Positions 1-11,103 of a stretch of 64,000 nucleotides of DNA are shown in pieces. Under the pieces are notes generated by a model. The model searched no databases, was not told where the DNA came from, and saw only the letters and a program-made list of their open reading frames with translations. Source of the DNA: Atkinsonella hypoxylon (taxonomy: Eukaryota > Ascomycota > Sordariomycetes > Hypocreales > Clavicipitaceae). Each line of letters begins with the position of its first letter. Position 1 is the stretch's first letter. The DNA is taken from positions 27,165-91,164 of the forward strand of contig JFHB01000121.1 in NCBI GenBank assembly GCA_000729835.1, given 5' to 3'. The position numbers and the translations under genes are program-made.

Positions 1-2618
1 ACAGACAAAGATGGCGCAACAGTTTTATTGTTACGACTTGTCGTCCAAAGCACGCTTGGCTTTGGTGTAGAATTCCGGTCTGTTTCTGGCTCCGACTTAG
101 GCGTTGGACTGCTCGCTTTGGAATCGTCAACAGCGCCGGTACCCTCTTCGGGGTCAAAATCGGCACGTGGCAGTCTCATGGCGAGTAAGACATATTCTGC
201 ACGTGTCATGTTGTCCATAACATCATCCATATAACGTCGAACTTCATCTTGAGGCGCCACAACCCTTGCTAGATTCTCTAAATGCCGGCCCGATGTCGTT
301 TGTAGCCGAATGGTGACGGGTTGATAGTAGTCAAGTTTTGGATCACCTCCATACTCTGAAGTGCTACCTTTGCGGACAATGAGAAATGATACAACGACTT
401 GTTGTCCGGGCTGTGTTGGAAGAAACTCGAGGATGCTGTACTTCGGGAACAGGTACCTGTCACCTGTACCAAAATCAAATACTACAGCCGAGATGTCGGG
501 TCGATTTGACGGTGGAGGTCCCCTGGATCTCAGAGCTTGGGCATTATTTTGCTGGGCAGGTGGTGTTGTATGAGCTTTCAATTGCGGGTTTCCAGCGGTT
601 GGGCCACTTGCCGCGGGTGCCCGTAGTGGCGACGGGCCCGACAGAGGAGCCTTTGGAGTAATTTTGGCGTCCCTATGAAGTCTATCTAATATTTGCTTCA
701 AGTCTGTAGCGTCGGTGAAGCCAGGCTTTCCCTCCGCAATGCGGCGAATCATGTCCCTAGTCCGCTGATCTTCCAGCGCCGTCTTGACTAGCAACACAAC
801 CAACGGATCACTTCGGGGCGGTGGTCGCAGCTCTGATGATTTCTGGTTGGGATTCGAGGCCAGGACAATGTCCAAGATGGTACGAACCTCGTCCGCGAAG
901 TATTTAACAGTTCGCCCATCGACGAGAAGCCGATCAGCCGATGGACCTTGCTGGCCACCTCTTTGTCGGTATTCAGCGTTGATCTGGTCGATGATCTTCT
1001 GAAATTTGGCGAGTTCTCCATCCTTGGCTTCTCCCACAGCTACCCTTTTCATCAAGTCTCGCAATTCCGGGTCTCTGGATGCTTTTTGAGCTAGAAGCGC
1101 AATCACCGGATCGTTGGCTGAGGGCTTCGCTGCGGGCGCCGGCGGGACACTTGGAGCAGCTTGTTTGCCCAAAGTTGTTGAGGTGGGTTGATTGGTCGGA
1201 CCAGCTGGGCGAGGTACTGTGCTGGGGCCCTGCTGGCTTACTGGAACAGAAATAGCGCCTTGTTTCGGGGATTGTTTCGATATCGATCGTGCCATTGGTT
1301 GCAATATTGCAGCGGTCTGTAAAGAAGCTTGTGTCGGAGATGCCTGTGGAGGGGCCAAGGCAACTGCGGTGCCCGATTGAGCTGGAGTGTGGGAAGTCCT
1401 GGCTGGAGCCTGTTGAAGTTTGTTCTGAGTCACGCCAGCTGCAGGTTGTTGGATTATCTGTGGCTGTGCTGGTATTTGGGATTGCGAAACTGGCGCAGAT
1501 GTAGTTGCACCTGCGGGAGCAGGATGTGGTTGAGCTTTGGTTAAGCTTTCAGGATTTGGAGAAGCCAACGTGTTCGCAGAAGCAGCATTGGTAGCCAGAG
1601 CTGAAGCCGGAGCCGGAGATGGGACTGCCGCCGTTCCTGAGACAGTGCTCTCCATCACTGGCGAGGCTCTTGAGGGGATGTTGACAGCTGCAGCTGGAGC
1701 AGAGTTCGTGGGCGTCGACGGGCTTGGAGCTGCATTACTTTGCGATGGAGGACCTGAAGGTGTCAGTGCATCTGATGGAGCGTCCGCAGAAAGAGTCGTA
1801 TTGGCGGCAGCAGGGGTAGATTGAGGCGGCATAGAGCCATTGTGCGGACCATATTGAAGTACAGGCCGGACAAGGGCTGAGGACGTTGGTTGGGGGGTAG
1901 GCTGTTGCCCAGCTGGCGGTATTGAACTCGACTGTTGCTGGGGATGCGTCTGTGGTAGTGCCGGGGTCTGTGATGGTTGGTTTTGTTGGGACTCTTCCGA
2001 GACTTGCTGTTGAGGCTTCGGCTGTGGTCGAGGGTTGAATCTCTGTTGCTGGTGAGGTAATAACTTGGATGTCTTGACAACATACATAGTGGCCTCAATA
2101 ATATGTGGTTCGATCGTTATCGTGACGCTGCCAACTTTCATCATGCTGTCTTTTGGAGGATTGTTGGGATCCTCTTGAAGCACGCCTTTGCGTTTGTGTG
2201 GTTTTGTCCAGAACTTTTCGAATAAGCCTTCACTTATCCATTTTTGCCTTGACCTTGATAGTGACTCGGACAGAACACCACTGCGGGAAAAGTCAGTGTT
2301 GGTACATTAAAAAGAAGGCCGCGTTAAAAGTAAAACGGCCAAGAAAAAAGTTTACCTCTCTATTAAAGACTGATACTCCTTGCTGGACAGATCCGCGGCT
2401 TGTGCCTCCTCAACAGTTGGCAGCGGTTTCCCAGCTTCAATGGACTTGGGCAAAGGGGGCGGAGGCGTCGGGGGCGGTTGCAGTGGCGTAGATTCTCGTG
2501 GGGAAGGTTCGACAACAGTCGGCGTTGATGATCGTCCACGAGGTATGATATTCTTCCTTTTGGCGGCTTGCTCCTGTCGAGCGGCAGCTCTAGGAGGCAG
2601 TTTACGCTTCTTCTCCAT
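1..2618 (-). CDS. SWC3: SWR1-complex subunit Swc3 (partial, open at left edge)
   Basis: Nuclear subunit of the SWR1 remodeller, which exchanges H2A for H2A.Z. The start (ATG at 2618) gives MEKKRKLPPRAAAR, the basic N-terminus of fungal Swc3; an in-frame ATG four codons upstream is less typical. Exon 1 is 2356-2618, a 73-nt intron (2281-2355, donor GTAAAC) follows, and exon 2 runs from 2280 off the left edge. The Swc3 domain spans roughly residues 55-160: KEYQSLIESGVL, then a WTKP motif, PNNPP and EPHIIEATMYVVK. A long Pro/Gln/Ser/Ala-rich low-complexity region of about 330 residues follows, then two related helical segments (DPVIALL... and DPLVVLL...) and a folded C-terminal part ending near RYMDDVMDN. 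About 847 residues are visible. The reading frame is still open at base 1; a stop in another frame at 31-33 would need an unseen intron to be used. Family assignment rests on the N-terminal domain. Confidence 0.85.
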
Positions 2619-3467
2619 TCCCAAACACACACAAATAGCGGTGGATATACAACGCTCGAGTTAGTCGGTAGACGACAACAAAATCATGGTCGATGTGGCA
2701 TGCGCCATGTGGCTCGCGCAGCTGGCCCAGAACCAAGTTGGCAATAGAAGGTCAGAGAAATGAAGTCACGCCCGCAAAGGCAGTGATGCATCAAAGCAAG
2801 CGCATAGGTCGGGTGAGCAGCAAGTTTGGTGAGCTGCTATTTCTTGTACTCGACGAGAATTCGAACGTAATTTTGGCAACGGCAATGCTAGATTGGTGCG
2901 CCAGGATGAGGGAGGCGGGAGAAATTGAGCTGTCGACCCGTGATCAACTAACTGTTGGGCCAAGTCTAGATCGAGAGCGAAGGTACAAGGCCGACGGGGA
3001 CAAGGGGCAATTGAGTGCAACAGAAGGAATGAAGGAAGTTTTGCCAGCACCTGCGAGAGAAGAGGAAAAAGTGACACTCTGGCAAGTACTTTCTCTTGTG
3101 GCAGCTCCGATGTAGATGTGGCACCGAGATTCAGAGACGATGAGTCGACTTGGGAAGTTGAGACTCTCTGTATTCGCTGACTAACCAGCCTGGACCATTG
3201 ATCGCCGCGCCGCGCCGCTCGCTATTATGGGCTTCGACAAACGCCCGTGCTCTCGGTCGCTAGCAGGCACATGACACACACTGCTGTTTTATCTTCAAAT
3301 GTTCTCTCGTACGTGAACTTCCTCTTGCCGTCGGTCCACCTTTTTTGTTTAGGTCACATATATTGTCCCTGGCATCGACGTCTATGCCAGTCTGCTCATC
3401 AATCGTAACGAACCGAGGTATCTCGTCTTTGTAGCATATTCTTCCAGAAAGTCAGCCACTCCCCGTC
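2619..3467. other. Divergent intergenic region between SWC3 and the hydrolase gene
   Basis: This 849-bp stretch should hold the promoters of both divergent genes. One open frame of 140 codons (2693-3115, +) lies in it, but it lacks recognisable domains and natural codon texture. A GC-rich segment (cgccgcgccgcgccgctcgc, near 3203-3222) sits centrally. No other feature is seen. Confidence 0.5.
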
Positions 3468-4993
3468 ATGACTCGGTCCCTGTTCAGAATAGCTTCATTG
3501 GCTATAATAGTCCCGCTGGGGCTCTATCTCGTGTTCTGGTCGCTGGCTGTGATACCCTTCTTTCAACGACAGTCAGTAACCTGCGCAAACTTGTAGCCGT
3601 TTTCTCGAAATGACTACTAGGTGACTAACGTCGAAAATAAAGCTTCTTGTATGCGCACAAATTCAACACTCTGTTTCTGACAGATGTCAATGAGCCAGAA
3701 AGATGGGGCTTTGAAAGTTCGTCGACATGTCACCCTTCTCTATCTCATAATTCCTTTCTCATAGAAAAAAAAAATATTACCCATATGGAACTGATCGTAC
3801 TGAAATTTTCAGAGCATCAGGTAGCTCCGTTCTACCTCCATACGCCTGACGATAACTACATCTACGCTTGGCATATTTTGCCATTGCCACTATACCATAA
3901 CCATGAGGCCGATATCGTCAAAGGTGCTTCGTCTGAGGCTACTCCCCATGACATTACAGCTACCGAGTCCTTCCGGCTCCTCAAATCTGACCCTGATGCA
4001 AAGCTGATCTTATACTGTAAATTTTGCTACCTCCCCCTTATGATGAACCGGGCTTACCAGTCGTGCTTTTAGTTCATGGAGTTGGTCCCTCTCTGTCCAT
4101 ATTCTGTGTAGCTGATTCATGGGCACGATACCTGATATGCTGACCTTGCAGTAACAGAATGGTGGCCACATTGCTCAAATGTATAGAGCCGACAGTTATC
4201 ATTCTCTGACCGACACGTCGTCCTATCATGTTATTGCGATTGATTATCGGGGATATGGCCACTCCACAGGAGTACCTAGTGAAGAAGGGTTAATCCAGGA
4301 CGCAGAAACTTTGGTTGATTGGGCTACAAAAGTTGCAGGCATACCTTCCAGCCGAATTGTTTTGTTCGGCCACAGTCTGGGCACTGCTGTAGCCAGTGGC
4401 GTTGCGGAACGGTATACGCGCAAGGGCATGGATTTCGCTGGCATCGTCCTGGTGGCAGGCTTCAGCGATCTTTCGAATCTCCTGACGGGTTATCGTATAA
4501 GTGGTATCTTCCCGGTCATAGGGCCCTTGGCTGTCTGGCCCTCTGCTGTTGAGCTTCTGAGAGAAGCAGTAGTGGACAAATGGCACTCAGCCGATCGGCT
4601 TGCAAGCATTGTTCGCCATACCAGAAAAAGACTCCGTCTTGAGCTGATACACTCTTACTACGACCGGGATATCCCTTGGCTGCATGAGGAGTTGTTGTTC
4701 CAAGCAGCAGCCAATGCAACAACCACTGGTCTGAGCCAACAAGCGTTTAACAAGTTCAAAAAGACCGTGACTAAAGTAAGGCCCGGTGATGACGGATTCA
4801 CCGCCGTGGTAAAAGCCAGTCCAGATACCGTCATTCGGCAGGAGCTGGTGTTATATGGTGGTATGTGTCCCATTCTTGAAGTGTTCAATCTGTCCTGGTA
4901 TTGTCGTGGACTGACGTGATTCTAGGGCATAACATGATTGTTTCTTCATCTGTGATTTTAAGAGCAGTCATGAGGTGTTTTGACGGCATGTAG
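3468..4993 (+). CDS. ABHD12/Bem46-like alpha/beta hydrolase (membrane-anchored serine lipase)
   Basis: Predicted serine hydrolase of the ABHD12/Bem46 family, likely acting on (lyso)lipids or acylglycerols at an internal membrane. Six exons: 3468-3571, 3643-3716, 3813-4016, 4073-4080, 4158-4860 and 4926-4993, giving 386 residues. A signal anchor lies at about residues 7-31. The exon 3/4/5 joins create FHGNGGHIAQ, the HGN oxyanion loop (residues 128-137). The nucleophile elbow GHSLG places Ser203, a YYDRDIPW segment supplies the acid (Asp299 or Asp301), and GGHN after the last intron supplies His366, so the triad is complete. Exon 4 is only 8 nt long; without it the HG of the loop is lost. Without the last splice the catalytic His is lost and a different C-terminus is read. 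The family is clear; the substrate is not. Confidence 0.85.
4073..4080 (+). other. 8-nt microexon of the hydrolase gene
   Basis: It is flanked by a 56-nt intron (4017-4072; donor GTAAAT, cttac branch site, ttttag acceptor) and a 77-nt intron (4081-4157; donor GTTGGT, gctgac branch site, acag acceptor). The 8 nt complete a Phe codon and encode His-Gly; the next exon begins with Asn. The result is the FHGN loop expected in the family. Splicing directly from exon 3 to exon 5 would break the frame. Confidence 0.65.
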
Positions 4994-5569
4994 ATATTTC
5001 AAATTCGAGTAACATATAGAATCTTAATGGTTCCCCTCTACTTTGATGATGAACCCGTTCTTCTGAAGACTGTGGGTGATGAGTGCCAGTGAAGCAACAG
5101 CAGCAATAGGGCTGCGTGCCAAATACAAAAAATCAACCTGGACCAGTCTACATCGTCCCATCACAAGGACAAGAATGCTGGGCTATATTGATGCTGTCCC
5201 AGCATCTTTCAAGCTGAGCCTCACGGTTGCCTGATCATGTCGCCATATGCATGGATTAAAAGGCCGCAGTTGTCATTTTAAGCCAGACGATATTCTCGAG
5301 CCGTGACACATGCATGAAAAGTCTGGTCAAGTACCAGACTGGTCCGAGTCCTGACTTGCCCAAGCGAGTGGACAAAAATCATTGCCCGTCGATCCACAGA
5401 GATTGGGTGACCCGAGGAGGGGTCGTGTCTGGAAGGCCGCAGTCATCAGCCCCCCACCTGATGCGTGCATAGCTCCTCAGCTCCAGGTCGTGTATTGCCC
5501 AATATCTCTCCCCGCGCAAGATAATCGCATGCTCCCTCGCGAAGAGTCGAACCCGTCCTCCACGTCATT
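4994..5569. other. Intergenic region upstream of NMT1
   Basis: Contains the 3' end of the hydrolase transcript and the NMT1 promoter/leader. Several out-of-frame ATGs lie close upstream of the NMT1 start (for example at 5529). No repeat or RNA gene is seen. Confidence 0.45.
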
Positions 5570-7388
5570 ATGTCCCCCGAGGAGTCCAAGCCCGTCGAGC
5601 GCGCAGTCGACAAGGGCAAAAAAGTCGACGACGTCGAGTGCGCATCTGAAGAAGACGAGCCAACAACCGCAGACGTCCCCGCCACCGCATCAACCTCGAG
5701 CAAGAAGAACAAGTCGAAGCGCAAGAAGGTCAAACAGCTCCTGGCTGGCAAGTCAGAGCAGGAAAAGCACGATGAAAACGTCAAAAAGGCCATTGAGGGA
5801 CTCTCGCCAGAGCAGATGAAGGAACTCGCGTCGCTAAACCCAGGTCTCATGCAAGAACTCGCTTTGCAATCCGGAACCTCGAACCCTTCCCCAGATCAGA
5901 TCGCTACGATGCTCAAGCGCTTGAAACTCTCCGATATTATGACAGGTCTGGCTGCGAGCGGCAAGAATGTCAAGGATATGGGCGCGTACAAGTTCTGGCA
6001 GACACAGCCGGTGCCAAAGTTTGGCGAGGACGTAAAGAAGGTTGAGGAGGGTCCGTTGAAGATTCAGACCGTGGATGAGATCGACAAGGAGCCTCAGCCG
6101 TTGGTTGCCGGCTTTGACTGGGTGACTGTTGATTTGACTGACGATGGCGAGATGAAGGAGGTATATGAGTTGCTGAACGGGCACTATGTTGAGGACGATG
6201 ATGCCACGTTCCGTTTCAACTATGTCCCCGAGGTGCTTAGATGGTAAGAGAGATTTCCAGTCGACGTTCTTTTGTTCTGCAGCCCACAGAAAGATGCTAA
6301 TAAGCTATTCAAAAAAAAATTAAAAGGGCCATGATGGCACCTGGCTGGCAACGCAAATACCACATTGGTGTACGAGCCACGCAGTCCCGTAAACTCGTCG
6401 CCTTCATCTCCGCCATCCCCGTCCACATTCGCGTCCGCAACAAGACCTTTACAGTTTCCGAGGTCAACTTTCTCTGTGTGCACAAGAAGCTGCGTGGAAA
6501 GCGCCTGGCGCCCGTGCTCATCAAGGAGATTACTCGCGTTAGCAATCTAGACGGTGTGTGGCAGGGCTTGTATACGGCTGGTGTTGTGCTGCCCCGGCCA
6601 GTCAGCACATGTAGATACTACCACCGCTCGCTCAACTGGCCCAAGCTGCATGAGTGTGGCTTTAGCCCGCTGCCGCCAGGTAGCAAACCGCAGCATCAGA
6701 TCCGCAAGTATGCTTTGCCAGAGGACACAGCGACCAAGGGTCTCCGCCCAATGCAAGAAAAGGATGTCGACGTCGTGGTGTCGCTGTTGACACGCTACCT
6801 CGCGAGATTCGACATGGCGCCAGAATTCACGGCTGAGGAAGCCAAGCATTGGTTCCTTCCCCCGAAGGGCGCCAAGCAAGTCATATGGTCATATGTTGTT
6901 GAAGTAAAAATCGCCCAAGTCCTTTTCTTCTCCTCCAAACTATGCTCCGCGCCTCCCTCATCCATCATATGCTAACTTGACGCACAAAATAGGACAATGA
7001 CAAGAAGATCACCGACTTTTTCTCCTTCTTCTGCGTCGAATCGTCTGTCATCAAGAACAACGACGTCCTCCGCGTGGCCTACCTCTTCTACTATGCCACC
7101 GAGATAGGTCTCACCACGCCCTTGGACAAACCCGCACTTAAGACCCGGCTCAATGCGCTCATCAACGACGCCCTCATTCTGGCCCGCAAGGCGAAGCTAG
7201 ATGTGTTCAACGCCTTGTCTCTGATGGACAATGGACTGTTCCTGGAGCAGCAGAAGTTTGGTGGCGGTGACGGCCAATTGCATTATTACTTGTTTAATTA
7301 CCGGGCGAACCCGATTGCCGGCGGTGTGAATGCCAGGAATCAGCTTGATGAGACTCATTTGAGTGGGATAGGACTGGTGATGCCGTAG
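5570..7388 (+). CDS. NMT1: Glycylpeptide N-tetradecanoyltransferase (N-myristoyltransferase)
   Basis: Transfers myristate from myristoyl-CoA to N-terminal glycine of target proteins in the cytosol. Three exons: 5570-6243, 6327-6903 and 6993-7388, giving 548 residues. Introns are 83 nt and 89 nt. The N-terminal ~150 residues are charged and low complexity, with a lysine-rich block (SKKNKSKRKKVK) like the ribosome-targeting N-terminus of other NMTs. The catalytic GNAT-like double domain follows: KFWQTQPVPKF, then FRFNYVPEVLRWAMMAPGW across intron 1, then the highly conserved EVNFLCVHKKLRGKRLAPVLIKE. The C-terminal half has SFFCVESSVI, FYYATE and FGGGDGQLHYYLFNY. The protein ends in GIGLVMP, close to the family's C-terminus whose carboxylate takes part in catalysis. 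Assignment is secure. Confidence 0.97.
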
Positions 7389-7809
7389 ACAGATACAGAG
7401 CCCATCCTGCCTTTAATTACAGAGGTCAAAACCTGGCGCCAAGCCCGCAACTTTTCATTAAACCACTGACTCCTCTCCCCAATTCTACACAACCAGCATT
7501 GTTGCAAAACTTGGACGTGGCCACCGCAAGTGATGTTCGGCTACGGAGTAGACCCCCATATACCAGGCGATACGCTCGTGAATCTCAAACAGACCTAGTT
7601 CATGTATGCTTCGCCATATGCACTATTTTCACCTTGATCGTCCTGCGATTGATCCCAAGTGTCTACATCTTTGCCCCGACTCTGAGCCAATGCTCGTTCA
7701 GCAACATCTGTGCTCTTGCCAACCCTCCATTCGAGGGCACCAGTGTTCCAACTTCAGCAACAACACTAACACACCAGTTTTAACCCAGTCCTTGCAACGC
7801 GCCGCACGT
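7389..7809. other. Convergent intergenic region NMT1/SWP1
   Basis: Shared 3' region of two converging genes, 421 bp. Open frames that cross it run antisense into SWP1 and look spurious. Nothing else is seen. Confidence 0.45.
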
Positions 7810-8925
7810 CTATCGCTCCCCAGCCAGTCGTCGACCCTGCACCTCCCCAAGAGCCCTTGTGCCACTGAAGAACGCAACAGCAGCAACAAGACTCATAACA
7901 GGCAGCGTTTGGAACAGGTTCCAAGCGCTATAATACAACAAGAAGACAGCCTCCATGGCAACGATGGAGCCGAAGAAGAGCGCGTGAGAGAGCGGCGCAT
8001 TGCGCATAGCCTTTTGCGCATGCGAAAAGTTGCCACCGAGCGCGATCCACTACAAGCCAGCCAGCCGTTAGCGCATAAATTCAATGGGCGCATAAAAGAT
8101 TTCAAGATGCCAATCGCTGTTGGACTCACACCGAGGAAGACGGCGGGCACAGTAGCCAGCACAGCCGACGCGAACACAAGCGACACAATCTTCGGGGGAC
8201 TCTTAGGATCGGGTCTGAAGATGTGGTGAATTTCCGCGAGCTTGCCGTATCGTAGGGGCGCGCTTGGGCTGGGCGCAGGGCGAGTCGGGTCCAGCTTGAC
8301 CTGGATGTCGAACACGGGCGTGATGGACCCCTTTGTTCCACCTGCAGAGCCGAGTATGAGCGTGGCTTCGAGGGGCGATTTTGACGCGAGAAGCTGGGCG
8401 GGGAGATCCCTGTGAGACTGTATTCCCCCGGTTAACTACACGATCCAATCGGCCAGACCTTGGCGAAGGGCCGGTCAAACGCCCTCCAAGTTGAGCAGGG
8501 GAAGTTGCTCAGCATACAATTTGCAGGACCGCCTTTCCAGACTCCTTGACGGTCAGAGGAAACGGTGCTTCCAGCCCCGTCGCCTCCCTGATAACCAGGA
8601 ACGCCTGATGCGGTCTCTTGGGCGTGGGGCCTTCCTTCGTAGTTAAAGACACCTTGAGCGTATCCTGATGGTCGAAAGAAAGCGTCTTCTTCACTCGCTC
8701 CGCATCGGTGAATCTGGTTTACAATAGGAAATTAGTCCAATGTTTCCAATGGGCAGGATATCTCTATATCTTCACTTCGAATGGTGGGACCGGAATAGCT
8801 TACTTCTCAACGACATTGTCCGAGCCCTTGCTCACCGATACAGAGGCATCAGAGAAGGTCCATACTGAAGCGGCACGAGCTGAGCCCGCTAGGGTGATTA
8901 GAAGCGAAGCTGCCGAGAAGCGCAT
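7810..8925 (-). CDS. SWP1: Oligosaccharyltransferase delta subunit, ribophorin II/Swp1 family
   Basis: ER membrane subunit of oligosaccharyltransferase, which N-glycosylates nascent secretory proteins. Four exons on the minus strand: 8804-8925, 8518-8713, 8130-8417 and 7810-8049, giving 281 residues. Introns are 90, 100 and 80 nt. Residues 1-18 form a signal peptide (MRFSAASLLITLAGSARA). The luminal part has RPHQAFLVI and LEAPFPLTVKESGK, typical of Swp1. After LRYGKLAEIHHIFRPDPK come three hydrophobic segments, including IVSLVFASAVLATVPAVF and ALFFGSIVAMEAVFLLYY. The C-terminus is ALGEVQGRRLAGER, nearly invariant in filamentous fungi. The intron 2 acceptor was placed at 8418-8419 because it alone keeps frame into RDLPAQLL. 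Confidence 0.92.
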
Positions 8926-9299
8926 TGTGGTGCTGGTCCTTGTTGTCGGCGGAGGGTGTCGTCAACGGCTCGCTCGATGCTTGGGAGAGGACAAGCTACG
9001 GAGCTTGGGGATACGTGGTTGCGAGAGAGTGGAGCTGATTGGCGGTTCGAGAGTCCACCACGGTGGCAATTGCCATTGCATACTGTACACTTTCCGTCTC
9101 GTGTCATCATCACCTGCTGTTATGCTCAAGCACCGAATTCCTGTTGTACTTAACGAAGCCTTGCCTTATCGACTTTTTTCTTCCCGGTTACATGTTAATG
9201 CTGCCTGTCTTGACTATTCTTCCAAGCTCCATGTAAATATCATAAAATCAAAACGCCGCATGATGATGAAAAGCCCGCTCTATTGCATTACGAAATTCA
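8926..9299. other. Intergenic region between SWP1 start and glutaminyl cyclase end
   Basis: 374 bp holding the SWP1 promoter and the 3' UTR of the next gene. No distinct element is seen. Confidence 0.4.
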
Positions 9300-10496
9300 T
9301 TACAGCTCCGTCCTCTTGCCAAGTGTCGACTCAGAAGTTTCACTGCTTTGCTCCGCCGTCGACACCCTCTGCGGTAAATATTTGCCTAGATCAAGCCATT
9401 CGGCAGTGAACGCAGTCACAAGCTTGGCCCAATCCCTCACCGTTGGCAGATCCAGATGTTCCCCATCGTCCGCCATCTTGTGCCATATGTCGTGAGGAAA
9501 GGGGGACGGAATCAAATGGAGGACATCAACGCCCCGGCGCATGAACGGAATATGGTCATCTTCGATCACGTGGCCATAAAAGTCGTCCTTCTTCTTCTCA
9601 GTATTCCACAGAAAGGCCGTCGTAGGTTTCGTCTCGAGCAAGTTGAGTTCTCGCATGCGTTTCTCCAGCGCAGCCATGCTTCGATAGGTCCAGTGCGTGG
9701 GCAGAAAATAGGATGGAACGCTCGGCTCGGCAGTTCCAAGCAAATCGAGCAGTACGAAGAGACTAATTGAGTTCAAAGGCGTGTGATACAGGGATGTACT
9801 GGTGTAGAATTGTGATTCCCACTCGGCAGCAAGAGACCTGTCCCAATCAAGTCAGTGAGGACCAAGATGGAGGGAAGAGTAATTATCACCATACCTTGCC
9901 CCATATAGAGAGTCGGTAGCGGACCACTCGACAAAGGCCTCTTCCCCGTCCAAAAACAATATCTGCACTCCATGCTTCACATCCAGTCCATCGTCCTCGT
10001 GTCCTTCGGCCGTCCATTTCGCCGTCAAGGCCGCGTCGATACTCCTCGCCACATGCATCAGCATAGCACAGGGAGCAGCAGAATCAATGGCGCCAATGAA
10101 GCCTGGCGGATCAGCCAAGCTGTCAAAGTGCGCCACAAGTGTCAATCGCGACACATCGCCAGGGTTGGAGCCCGGTGGATCGCGTCGGAAGATGAGGTTG
10201 GAGAAGGGTACGTCCTTGCTACCACTGAGCGGCGTCTTTTGTGTCGAATTCTGCCACGTCAATTCCCAGTCTGGCAGCGTGGATTTGAAGAAGTCGACAA
10301 AATGCTGCTGGACTTGCAAATTCCCCGGGGTGCCAGGAACGCGGGGAATCAGGATGGGAGCTAGAAGCTTGCCCTTGTGGATATCGAAATCGTCTCCCGG
10401 AGATGGAATATTGCGGAGCTCATCGTCAACGAGTTTAGTAATCGCTGGAGCAGGTGATGCAGCGAGAAGAATCGTGAGAATGGGTCTCAGGCGCAT
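9300..10496 (-). CDS. Glutaminyl-peptide cyclotransferase (M28-type glutaminyl cyclase)
   Basis: Secretory-pathway zinc enzyme that converts N-terminal Gln/Glu of peptides to pyroglutamate. Two exons on the minus strand, 9895-10496 and 9300-9837, with a 57-nt intron; 379 residues. Signal peptide at residues 1-18. Key residues are visible: Asp139 in GAIDSAAPC (zinc), Glu185 and Glu186 in DGEEAF (catalytic and zinc) and His296 in IEDDHIPF (zinc). This is the Asp-Glu-His pattern of animal-type glutaminyl cyclases, not the two-zinc set of M28 aminopeptidases. The LETKPTTAFLWN and RRGVDVLHLIP segments fit the family. The C-terminal tail after LDL is polar and probably disordered. The start at 10496 gives the only good signal peptide. 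Confidence 0.92.
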
Positions 10497-11103
10497 CTTT
10501 GCGGCGTCAGCTCGAACTTTATAAGGAGTTCGTGACGGTCACGAACATGGCCATTCGCACGAGAGAGGCCGTCGGGGAGTCACCGTGCAAAAGACGCGGC
10601 CCTCGAGTCCGATTGAATGACGGGGAGGGGAAAGGTACAAGAAGAACAAATGTCAATCTCTGTTTCCCCACAAGTTTGCCTACCTATTGCAGTCGAAATG
10701 CATAAAATATAAAATGCACCCACAATCTTCGGTCACACTGTATTGTCGCCAATCAGGCACAGGCACAGGCACAGGCACGACTGGAACTGACCTTCGCCAT
10801 CATATGATTATGATTTGTAGCCGCAGCAATACTTCTGCACATAGGAAATTCGAGCATTGGGAGACAAGCCGGGAATAAGTCAAAACTGCGAAATCGCTCC
10901 ATCTGTCACCACCATAACTAAACATCCTGTTGTTCATATAATACCGCATAAATAATTACACATTGCCGCAATGACTCCCTGGTATAAAACAATCCAATGC
11001 TCCGGCTATTCGACCGCCGTCCCTTTTTGAAGTAAGTACAAGTTTATTGCTCCCATCATCCATATTCAGTTGCTCGTTCTCTCTTCTTTTCACACTCGCC
11101 CTC
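10497..11103. other. Intergenic region between glutaminyl cyclase start and SIN3 end
   Basis: 607 bp. It contains a short hexanucleotide run (ggcaca, about four copies near 10758-10778) and the 3' UTR of SIN3. Nothing coding is seen. Confidence 0.4.

Noticed and set aside
2693..3115. 140-codon open frame (+) between SWC3 and the hydrolase
   Set aside because: No domain, no plausible start context, and it fills the shared promoter region of two divergent genes.
7606..8229. 207-codon frame (+) over the SWP1 3' half
   Set aside because: It is antisense to well-supported SWP1 exons and has low-complexity composition.
8708..9409. 233-codon frame (+) across the SWP1 start region
   Set aside because: Antisense to SWP1 exon 1 and the glutaminyl cyclase end; no family resemblance.
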